This document shows, piece after piece, positions 1 through 5,029 of a stretch of DNA of 5,436 nucleotides. Location of the stretch: assembly GCA_946480685.1 (NCBI GenBank), contig CAMLLI010000362.1:1-5436 (forward strand). The letters run 5' to 3'. Every line of letters begins with the position of its first letter. Positions within the stretch are counted from its first letter, which is position 1. This stretch comes from an uncultured Flammeovirgaceae bacterium (GTDB lineage: Bacteria > Bacteroidota > Bacteroidia > Cytophagales > Cyclobacteriaceae). The translations under genes and the position numbers were made by a program. Below the pieces are notes generated by a model. It was not told the DNA's origin and did not search any database. It saw only the letters and a program-made list of their open reading frames with translations.

Positions 1-315
1 ATAGTTTCGCCTGTAAAAATTAATGGTAAGCTCGACTGCTTCCTTTACAGTGAACCCGACACGCTTCACATCGTTACTTCTTCGCGATACGCAATACGCA
101 CAATCGTAAATACAATAATTCGTAAGCAGAATTTTTAATAATGACACACAGCGACCATCTTCGGTATAGCTGTGACAGATACCAGCACCAGTTGTATGAC
201 CAAGTCCTTTCGAATCGTTACTGCGTTTACTGCCGCTCGAAGAACACGACACATCGTATTTGGCAGCATCAGAAAGTATCTCAAGCTTCTCCTGAATTCT
301 ATCCCACATATACAT
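1..315 (-). CDS. Putative DNA modification/repair radical SAM protein, N-terminal part (3' end outside window)
   Basis: Translating the minus strand from the ATG at 315 gives 105 uninterrupted codons running off the left edge, so only the N-terminus is seen. Residues 68-75 read CIYDCAYC, a CxxxCxxC motif that binds the 4Fe-4S cluster of radical SAM enzymes. It is preceded by a stretch rich in Cys, Ser and Gly (DAAKYDVSCSSSG, residues 16-28) and by GICHSYTEDGRC (45-56), and followed by SRRSND (77-82). From memory of the families this matches the TIGR03916-type radical SAM protein, whose usual neighbour is a uracil-DNA-glycosylase-like or DUF4130 protein; the actual reaction is unknown. That partner, if present, would lie beyond the left edge. 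An in-frame TAA at 322-324 limits the start to GTG 321, ATG 315 or ATG 309; I chose ATG 315. Family assignment is from recognised sequence, not a search. Confidence 0.88.
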   Translation of the reverse strand, partial: MYMWDRIQEKLEILSDAAKYDVSCSSSGSKRSNDSKGLGHTTGAGICHSYTEDGRCVSLLKILLTNYCIYDCAYCVSRRSNDVKRVGFTVKEAVELTINFYRRNY

Positions 316-329
316 AAGCACTTAACAAT

Positions 330-337
330 CAAAACTA
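330..337 (-). promoter_or_regulatory. Candidate -7 promoter element for the radical SAM gene
   Basis: Read on the minus strand this is TAGTTTTG, an exact match to the Bacteroidota -7 consensus TAnnTTTG, and it lies 14 nt upstream of the ATG at 315. No good TTTG is found at the expected distance upstream (around 357-360), so the promoter is only half supported. If real, the transcript would have a very short leader. The element abuts the left arm of the inverted repeat at 335-379. Confidence 0.35.
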
Positions 338-379
338 ATATTTTTAGTTATTAAAAATGCGATTATCTAAAAATATTAG
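335..379. repeat. Perfect 13-bp inverted repeat, operator-like
   Basis: CTAATATTTTTAG at 335-347 is matched by its exact reverse complement CTAAAAATATTAG at 367-379, with a 19-nt spacer. The arms are AT-rich (two G:C pairs each) and no T-run follows a GC-rich stem, so it is unlike a classical terminator. It lies between the divergent radical SAM gene and tRNA-Thr promoter, with the left arm touching the candidate -7 box of the radical SAM gene. A binding site for a dimeric regulator is one reading; chance symmetry in AT-rich DNA is another. Confidence 0.5.
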
Positions 380-421
380 ACTAAAATTTTCTAAAAAATC
401 TTAACTAATTTTGAATAAAGA

Positions 422-452
422 TTTGCGGATATGCATTCTTGATTTATTTTTG
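422..452 (+). promoter_or_regulatory. Bacteroidota-type promoter of tRNA-Thr
   Basis: TTTG at 422-425 and TATTTTTG at 445-452 match the -33 (TTTG) and -7 (TAnnTTTG) elements used by the primary sigma factor of Bacteroidota, with exactly 19 nt between them. Transcription would begin roughly at 456-460, giving a leader of about 30 nt before the tRNA. This is the best promoter in the window and supports the phylum assignment. Confidence 0.85.
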
Positions 453-460
453 CACCCTCA

Positions 461-479
461 TTAACGCAGAAGGCGTTGA
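461..479 (+). other. Small hairpin in the tRNA-Thr precursor leader
   Basis: AACGC (463-467) pairs with GCGTT (473-477) around a 5-nt loop, and the stem can extend by a T-G and a T-A pair to 461/479. It falls between the predicted start of transcription and the mature tRNA 5' end at 487, so it would be removed by RNase P. Its role, if any, is unknown. Confidence 0.4.
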
Positions 480-486
480 AAAGTAA

Positions 487-559
<73 letters not shown>

Positions 560-568
560 CAGAAAAAC

Positions 569-594
569 AAAGCGGTTTAACAGGCCGCTTTTTT
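569..594 (+). terminator. Rho-independent terminator of tRNA-Thr
   Basis: AAAGCGG (569-575) pairs with CCGCTTT (585-591) around a 9-nt loop, and the stem runs into a T-tract at 589-594. It begins 10 nt after the mature tRNA 3' end, ending a single-tRNA transcript. Confidence 0.9.
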
Positions 595-610
595 CGTTTA
601 TGAACTTTGG

Positions 611-655
611 GATTTTAAAATTTTAAGATTTTAAAATTATAAGATTGGAAGATTG
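611..655. repeat. Degenerate tandem octamer array, consensus (G/A)ATTNNAA
   Basis: Five back-to-back 8-bp units can be read: GATTTTAA (611), AATTTTAA (619), GATTTTAA (627), AATTATAA (635) and GATTGGAA (643), followed by a partial GATTG at 651. The first 32 bp are also two 16-bp copies differing at one base. It lies in the gene-free stretch 595-721 between two terminators, where I see no other feature. From memory, similar GATTTTGA/GATTGGAA-like octamer strings occur between genes in several Bacteroidota genomes; their role is not known to me. Confidence 0.7.
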
Positions 656-721
656 TCTGGAGGGATAATATATTCCATAACGATATATATACTTTGCTTG
701 CTTTGAAAAAAGCTATAAATG

Positions 722-751
722 AAAAATGCTGAAATTTCTTTCAGCATTTTT
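722..751. terminator. Bidirectional terminator downstream of the DUF349 gene
   Basis: AAAAATGCTGAAA (722-734) pairs perfectly over 13 bp with TTTCAGCATTTTT (739-751), with a 4-nt loop. The A-run on one side and T-run (747-753) on the other let it act on both strands. On the minus strand it lies 28 nt past the stop codon of the DUF349 gene, so it most likely ends the yqgE-DUF349 transcript. On the plus strand it would back up the tRNA terminator. Confidence 0.9.
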
Positions 752-779
752 TTGTGTGATGTAAATATTGGTGATCGTG

Positions 780-2627
780 TTAAATCGTTTTGAGAAGTTT
801 TAGCTGATCTTTTAGTTGTTTGAGGTGATCGCCTGCTTCTTTGATTTTGTCGTTGAACTCGGCACGTACGCTTTCGGCATTCTGTGAACGTGAGAAGAAC
901 TCAAGGTTGTTTTTCCAAAGGGCAATGTCGTTTTCAACTTTGCTGATCTTCTTACGGATGGCTTGTTCTTTCTGGTATATTTTGCGTTCTGCCATCGGAT
1001 CGTTCTTGAGATCACTCAACTGGTTCTCGAGTAAAAGCTTGCTCTTATCGTCTTCGCTGAAGCCCTGAATGTGGCTTACAAACTTATCCACAGCTTCGTG
1101 ATAGCGATTACGAATGGCGCTGATATCTTTTCTCGGTACGAAACCAATCGCGTTGAAACGATCCTGAAGTTCCTTTAACAAATTCGGAGCGGCCGTTCCT
1201 GCTGCTGCATGGCTCTCCAATATAGTACAAATCTCTTCTTTCTGTTTGAGATTGTCGGCTTGCTCGTTCTCGATTTTACCGTGCTGGGTACGTCTCTGAT
1301 CAAAGAAGAAATCGCAGGCATCTTTGAAGTCTTTGAATACTTTCTCACGGAATTTTTCCGGCACAGGGCCGATCTCCTTCCAGCGTTGCTGAAGTGCTTT
1401 CAATTCGTTGGAAGTCTTCTCCCAGTCATGGCTTTCTCTCAGCGCATTTGCCTTCTCAACGAGTTCATTCTTTAACTGCAGGTTCTTCTCACGCTCTTCA
1501 TCGAGCTTCTTAAAGAATGCATTTTTATTATTGAAGAACGCTTTGAATGCGCCCCAGAATTTCTTGTTGACTTCTTTTGCTTTCGCGCGTGGTAAGCCTC
1601 CTATAACTTCCCAACGCTTCTGGATCTCCAGTATATCTTTCGTCTTCTGGTTCCATTCTTTGATGCGATCTGAGTCAAATGTAGCGTACTCCTGCACGTC
1701 ATCGCTAAGCTTTGCTTTCAGATCGAGATTACCGTGCAGCTCCTGCTGAAGTTTCTGCAGATACTGATCGCGCTTCGCATATACTGCATCGGATGCTGCC
1801 TTGAAGCGTTGCCATACCACTTCCTTGTCATCTTTCGGTACAGGACCTATATGTTTGAATTCGTGGTGAAGTTCGTTGAGTTCGCGTATAGCATCTTTGA
1901 TGATTTCAACTTCTGCTAATTTTTCTGCGCGTACACAAAGTTCAATTTTTGCTTCAAGGTTTCGCTTGCGATCAAGCTCCTTCAGTTCAAAATATATACT
2001 CTGATTATCATAGAAGCGATCTACCAGTGCATGGTAATTTGCCCAAAGTGTTTTTGCATGCGCGCTTGGTACCGGGCCTATACCTTTCCATTCTTTCTGC
2101 AGCTCTTTGAATTGTTCGAACTGTTCATCTGAATTCTGAGAGTCGGCAAGCTCGCGTATCTTTTCAAGAAGGTCCTGCTTTCTGCGAAGGTTATCATTCT
2201 TACGTTCTTCCTGCTGGCGCAGGTGATTGGTTCTTCTGTCGCGAATGAGTTTCAGGTTTGCATCGAAGACTAAATCTGATTCATCACCTTTATACTCGAA
2301 GTCTTCTGCTATACCACCGTCTGCTATAAATTTAATAAGCGCTTCAGCTTTTTCCTTCTCACGCATATCATCATACAACGGCTTTACCTCGCGCAGTATA
2401 TTATCAACACGTTTAAAGTTATCTTCTTTAGCAAGATCCTTTACCAGGTTAGCGAGTTCGTGCTTCGAGAAGTGGCTATAGTCTATATGCTCTTCTTCCA
2501 GTACCTCATCCGTTGTTGCATCGTGATGATCTGCTAAATCTATTTCAGAGTGTAATGTATCGCCATGGCGTTCAGCCAATCCGGCTTCCTGTACATTTTC
2601 CTCTCTTTTATCTCTTTCCATTTCCAT
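780..2627 (-). CDS. DUF349 repeat protein, 615 aa
   Basis: A cytoplasmic-looking, highly charged protein with no signal peptide or membrane segment. Five repeats of the DUF349 signature (aromatic-x-x-IG-x-[VL]P) are visible: WKGIGPVP about residue 180, FKHIGPVP 257, WEVIGGLP 339, WKEIGPVP 416 and FNAIGFVP 491. They are spaced 75-82 residues apart, each followed by a helix rich in F, Y and basic residues. The first 50 residues are acidic and His-rich and look unstructured. The C-terminal 100 residues look like charged coiled coil, with the segment LWKNNLEFFSRSQNAE. Such multi-repeat DUF349 proteins are common in Bacteroidota; their molecular role is not established and I do not assign one. The frame also allows TTG at 2633, but ATG 2627 (or ATG 2621) is more likely. 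It lies 53 nt downstream of yqgE on the same strand, probably cotranscribed, and ends at the hairpin 722-751. Confidence 0.92.
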   Translation of the reverse strand: MEMERDKREENVQEAGLAERHGDTLHSEIDLADHHDATTDEVLEEEHIDYSHFSKHELANLVKDLAKEDNFKRVDNILREVKPLYDDMREKEKAEALIKFIADGGIAEDFEYKGDESDLVFDANLKLIRDRRTNHLRQQEERKNDNLRRKQDLLEKIRELADSQNSDEQFEQFKELQKEWKGIGPVPSAHAKTLWANYHALVDRFYDNQSIYFELKELDRKRNLEAKIELCVRAEKLAEVEIIKDAIRELNELHHEFKHIGPVPKDDKEVVWQRFKAASDAVYAKRDQYLQKLQQELHGNLDLKAKLSDDVQEYATFDSDRIKEWNQKTKDILEIQKRWEVIGGLPRAKAKEVNKKFWGAFKAFFNNKNAFFKKLDEEREKNLQLKNELVEKANALRESHDWEKTSNELKALQQRWKEIGPVPEKFREKVFKDFKDACDFFFDQRRTQHGKIENEQADNLKQKEEICTILESHAAAGTAAPNLLKELQDRFNAIGFVPRKDISAIRNRYHEAVDKFVSHIQGFSEDDKSKLLLENQLSDLKNDPMAERKIYQKEQAIRKKISKVENDIALWKNNLEFFSRSQNAESVRAEFNDKIKEAGDHLKQLKDQLKLLKTI

Positions 2628-2680
2628 GGTCAATAAATCGTTCTATGGTACGCGCTTAGCGTAAATTTAACTAAAAATGC

Positions 2681-3256
2681 CTAATTCATACGAGGATCCA
2701 CAGGGTAGTTCGAATATATCGAAAAACGACCACCCATACTATCCAGTGCTTTCTTCCAGATCATGGCAGGCTCGGTATCAAAAAGCAACTCATCGGTAGC
2801 AAAATCACACACAATCCACGACTCCTCTTCCAGTTCAGCTTCCAATTGTCCGGGGCCCCAGCCGCTGTATCCCAGGTAAAACCGAATATCTTTTGAGAGA
2901 ATAACACCCATATCGATTTGTGATATAAGTCCTTCAAAGTCTCCTCCCCAGTATACTTCGTGCGCTACATTAACGGCTCCTTCAAGCGTAGTATTGCGAT
3001 GAAGAAAATGCAGCGTGTCCTGTTGAACAGGCCCACCTACATAAACGATATCTTCGAGTTTTTTGATATCCTCCATCACTTCATTTACTTTCAATATAGA
3101 GGGTTTATTTACAACGAAGCCAAATGAACCTTCATCATTATGCTCGCACAATAACACTACGGTGCGCTCAAAATTAGGATCGGGAAGAAAAGGCTCTGAG
3201 ATAAGCAGCCTTCCTTTCTCTGGTTTAAGTTGATTTTTATACTTGAAAAACTCCAT
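2681..3256 (-). CDS. yqgE: YqgE/AlgH family protein (UPF0301, DUF179)
   Basis: At 191 aa it has the usual length for this family. Hallmarks are G15RLLIS, F29ERTVVLL, GSFGFVVNKP (43-52), YVGGPVQ (72-78), YWGGDFEGL (102-110) and LGYSGWGPGQLE (128-139) followed by W147. There is no signal peptide or membrane segment, so it should be cytoplasmic. The family is widespread in Gram-negative bacteria. The AlgH name comes from a proposed role in regulating alginate synthesis in Pseudomonas; the biochemical function is unresolved and that role should not be carried over here. The start ATG at 3256 is clear and preceded by an A-rich stretch. The stop lies 53 nt before the DUF349 ATG on the same strand, suggesting an operon with yqgE first. 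The gene is divergent from pdxH. Confidence 0.95.
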   Translation of the reverse strand: MEFFKYKNQLKPEKGRLLISEPFLPDPNFERTVVLLCEHNDEGSFGFVVNKPSILKVNEVMEDIKKLEDIVYVGGPVQQDTLHFLHRNTTLEGAVNVAHEVYWGGDFEGLISQIDMGVILSKDIRFYLGYSGWGPGQLEAELEEESWIVCDFATDELLFDTEPAMIWKKALDSMGGRFSIYSNYPVDPRMN

Positions 3257-3350
3257 TCTTTAACGCTTGCCTGATGCTAAATTTTACCAGTTTAATACTA
3301 TGAATAAAATACTTCAGTCTCACCTGTGCAAATTTTATTTCTGATCCATC

Positions 3351-3366
3351 TATAGGTTTACCTATA
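3351..3366. promoter_or_regulatory. 16-bp palindrome, candidate operator between yqgE and pdxH
   Basis: TATAGGT (3351-3357) and ACCTATA (3360-3366) are perfect 7-bp inverted arms around a TT centre. The site is 95 bp upstream of the yqgE start and 181 bp upstream of the pdxH start, in the only sizeable divergent intergenic space of the window. Its size and symmetry suit a dimeric helix-turn-helix regulator, but no regulator is encoded here and no second copy was found nearby. Confidence 0.4.
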
Positions 3367-3419
3367 ATTATCTTTAAATCGATTGATAAAGAGTCGGGAA
3401 AGTTTTTTTGCAACGGCTG

Positions 3420-3449
3420 TTTCTTTCGCGTCTTTAAAAATTAATTTTG
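3420..3449 (+). promoter_or_regulatory. Candidate promoter of pdxH
   Basis: TAATTTTG at 3442-3449 matches the Bacteroidota -7 consensus TAnnTTTG exactly. The -33 position has only an imperfect TTTC (3420-3423) 18 nt upstream. Transcription would start near 3455, giving pdxH a leader of roughly 90 nt. Confidence 0.5.
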
Positions 3450-3479
3450 GCCAGAGGAAGGTAGGATATCATGTTTGCA

Positions 3480-3497
3480 CACTGATAAACGTCAGTG
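3480..3497 (+). other. Hairpin in the pdxH leader, next to a 4-codon reading frame
   Basis: CACTGA (3480-3485) pairs with TCAGTG (3492-3497); a T-G pair can tighten the loop to AAAC. No T-run follows, so it is not a terminator. Just upstream, the tiny frame ATG TTT GCA CAC TGA (3471-3485, MFAH) follows a purine-rich AGAGGAAGG stretch and ends inside the left arm of the hairpin. Whether the frame is translated or the hairpin regulates pdxH cannot be told from one sequence. Confidence 0.35.
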
Positions 3498-3546
3498 GCT
3501 GAAATACTCCGGTAATATAAACTTACAATTCAATTTTAGAAAAGAA

Positions 3547-4188
3547 ATGCTTGCCATTGCAGATTTACGTCAAGAATATTCCAAGGCTTCACTCGATGTT
3601 ACGAGTGTGCAGCGCGACCCGGTAAAACAATTTGAGAAGTGGTTTACAGAAGCCGTGCAAGCGCAGGTGCCGGAACCTAACGCCATGAACCTGGCTACTA
3701 TCAATGCTACCGGTACACCTACGAGCCGCATTGTTTTACTAAAAGGTATCGAGAACAGTAAGTTTGTATTCTATACGAATTACCAAAGCTCTAAAGGAAA
3801 AGAGCTTGAGAAAACGCCAGCGTGTGCGTTAACATTTTTCTGGCCTGAGTTAGAGCGACAAGTGCGCATTGAAGGAACTGCTGCGCGTATAGATGCAAAA
3901 CGATCCGAAGAATATTTTCAAAGTCGTCCGCGAGGTTCGCAGATCGGTGCATGGTCATCACCTCAGAGTGCTATCATCGAGAATCGCTCGATCCTTGAAG
4001 AGCGCGTAAAGCAAATCGAAAAGAAATTCGAAGGACATGAAATATTACCGAAGCCTCACCAGTGGGGAGGCTTCGAAGTAGATCCGCTGGTGATTGAATT
4101 CTGGCAAGGAAGACCCAGCCGTCTGCACGATCGTATTCAGTTCAACAAAGTTGATGGTGCCTGGAAAATATACCGGTTAGCACCTTGA
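3547..4188 (+). CDS. pdxH: Pyridoxamine/pyridoxine 5'-phosphate oxidase
   Basis: Catalyses the FMN-dependent oxidation of pyridoxamine or pyridoxine 5'-phosphate by O2 to pyridoxal 5'-phosphate, the last step of the DXP-dependent route and of salvage; cytoplasmic homodimer in the family. The 213-aa product has the full set of motifs: IADLRQEY near the start, EPNAMNLATI (43-52), RIVLLKG (61-67) and FYTNYQSSKGKE (75-86) for FMN contacts, RQVRIEG (104-110), SRPRGSQIGAWSSPQS (126-141), and RLHDR (192-196). The Arg and His of the last motif match the active-site pair known from E. coli PdxH (R197 and H199). It ends in the typical RLAP. The frame is open 24 codons further up to TTG 3475, but that extension has no family similarity and ATG 3547 gives the standard length. 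No SD is seen; an A-rich stretch precedes the start. It converges on bshB1 with 25 bp between stops and no clear terminator. Confidence 0.97.
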   Translation: MLAIADLRQEYSKASLDVTSVQRDPVKQFEKWFTEAVQAQVPEPNAMNLATINATGTPTSRIVLLKGIENSKFVFYTNYQSSKGKELEKTPACALTFFWPELERQVRIEGTAARIDAKRSEEYFQSRPRGSQIGAWSSPQSAIIENRSILEERVKQIEKKFEGHEILPKPHQWGGFEVDPLVIEFWQGRPSRLHDRIQFNKVDGAWKIYRLAP

Positions 4189-4213
4189 GTATACTCCGGA
4201 GACTACTATATAA

Positions 4214-4933
4214 CTATATCAGGTCCAGTAAATTATCTACACCCGGATAACGTCTGGTGGTAAAGCCTTCACCGTGCTGTACACCCAGCGCGTGACCGAA
4301 CTCAAGGGCACGTGACTCAACCATTCTCAAGAATGCAGGACTCGATATATAGGTTTCCGGCTCTTTGCTGTTGGGATCGAAAAACTGCGTCTTGAACGCT
4401 TTGATCGCTTCGATCTTGGTATTCCAATGTCCGGATATATCTACTATGAAATCGGGTTCGATGAGTAAACTCTGTATATAGTGGTATACTACTTTCGGTC
4501 TCCAGGGAGCTTGCTTATTACCTTGTTCATCGGTTGTCTCAATCTTGGCGAGACCTGAAAGGAAGCTCGCATCATAGCCGAGTGATGCCCCTTTACCGTG
4601 ATCGATGTGCCGATCATATACTGCATTACACAACACTATATCCGGCCTATATTTGCGTACAGCCTGAACAACTTTTAACTGGTGCTCCGGATCGTTCTGA
4701 AAAAATCCATCTTTCAATCCGAGGTTATCGCGTACTTCCACACCCAATATCTTGGCTGCATTTGCTGCCTCTATCGCTCGTGTCTCGGGAGTACCGCGTG
4801 TGCCGAGTTCGCCCCGTGTAAAATCAACTAATCCTACTTTATGTCCCATGGCAACGTGCTTCGCGATGGTGCCGCCACAGCCAAGCTCTGCGTCATCCGG
4901 GTGTGCAGAAAGTACAAGTATATCTAGTTTCAT
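4214..4933 (-). CDS. bshB1: Bacillithiol biosynthesis deacetylase BshB1
   Basis: A 239-aa zinc-dependent deacetylase of the PIG-L/LmbE superfamily. BshB1 removes the acetyl group from N-acetylglucosaminyl-malate, the second step in making the low-molecular-weight thiol bacillithiol. Seen in the sequence: AHPDDAELGCGG (10-21), whose H11 and D14 are expected zinc ligands and D13 the general base; TRGELGTRGT (39-48); and DRHIDHGKG (107-115), whose H112 is the expected third ligand. The C-terminal GVQHGEGF (217-224) is typical of the BshB1 branch rather than mycothiol MshB. There is no signal peptide. ATG 4933 is the start; no SD is visible. The upstream gene on the same strand is trxB, but a strong hairpin lies between them, so separate transcription is likely. 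BshA and BshC are not in the window. Other LmbE-like deacetylases are the alternative, but I consider BshB1 well supported. Confidence 0.94.
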   Translation of the reverse strand: MKLDILVLSAHPDDAELGCGGTIAKHVAMGHKVGLVDFTRGELGTRGTPETRAIEAANAAKILGVEVRDNLGLKDGFFQNDPEHQLKVVQAVRKYRPDIVLCNAVYDRHIDHGKGASLGYDASFLSGLAKIETTDEQGNKQAPWRPKVVYHYIQSLLIEPDFIVDISGHWNTKIEAIKAFKTQFFDPNSKEPETYISSPAFLRMVESRALEFGHALGVQHGEGFTTRRYPGVDNLLDLI

Positions 4934-4956
4934 AGGTGGAATTGATGCGTGAATAT

Positions 4957-5006
4957 AAAATGAAAACGACTACAGATGAATCTTTACAGGGTCATCTGCA
5001 GTCGTT
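4957..5006 (-). terminator. Rho-independent terminator of trxB
   Basis: 4965-4979 pairs with 4992-5006 over 15 positions with a single A-C mismatch (4972/4999), leaving a 12-nt loop. On the minus strand the stem ends in GTCGTT followed by a T-rich tail (TTCATTTTATA, 4964-4954). It starts 23 nt past the trxB stop and lies directly in front of bshB1, separating the two transcription units unless transcription reads through. Confidence 0.85.
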
Positions 5007-5015
5007 ATTATAAAT

Positions 5016-5023
5016 CAAATATA
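5016..5023 (-). promoter_or_regulatory. Candidate -7 element for bshB1, upstream of the terminator hairpin
   Basis: On the minus strand this reads TATATTTG, an exact TAnnTTTG match, just after the trxB stop codon. A -33 TTTG is not present at the right distance (it would fall inside the trxB 3' end). If used, the bshB1 leader would contain the hairpin at 4965-5006, which would have to be read through. No equally good element lies between the hairpin and the bshB1 start. Confidence 0.3.
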
Positions 5024-5029
5024 GGCAGC

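Noticed and set aside
135..354. Short open frames of 60-65 codons on both strands over the left edge
   Set aside because: They overlap the radical SAM frame, have no recognisable motifs, and are shadows of that gene in other frames.
406..413. A second TAATTTTG -7-like box upstream of tRNA-Thr
   Set aside because: It has no -33 TTTG at the right distance, whereas the box at 445-452 has a perfect one.
841..2481. Several plus-strand open frames of 60-113 codons inside the DUF349 gene
   Set aside because: They are antisense shadows of a strongly supported gene, with low-complexity Phe/Ser/Leu-rich translations expected from reversed Lys/Glu codons.
2628..2633. TTG at 2633 as the start of the DUF349 protein
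   Set aside because: ATG codons follow at 2627 and 2621, and nothing favours the rarer start codon.
3475..3546. TTG-initiated 24-residue N-terminal extension of PdxH
   Set aside because: The extension does not resemble PdxH, whereas ATG 3547 gives the normal 213-aa length and starts right before the conserved IADLRQEY segment.
3400..3546. FMN or other riboswitch in front of pdxH
   Set aside because: The leader is short and lacks the multi-stem conserved core expected of an FMN riboswitch; only one small hairpin is visible.
4534..4952. Plus-strand open frames of 66 and 95 codons opposite bshB1
   Set aside because: They are antisense to a well-conserved deacetylase and show no family motifs.
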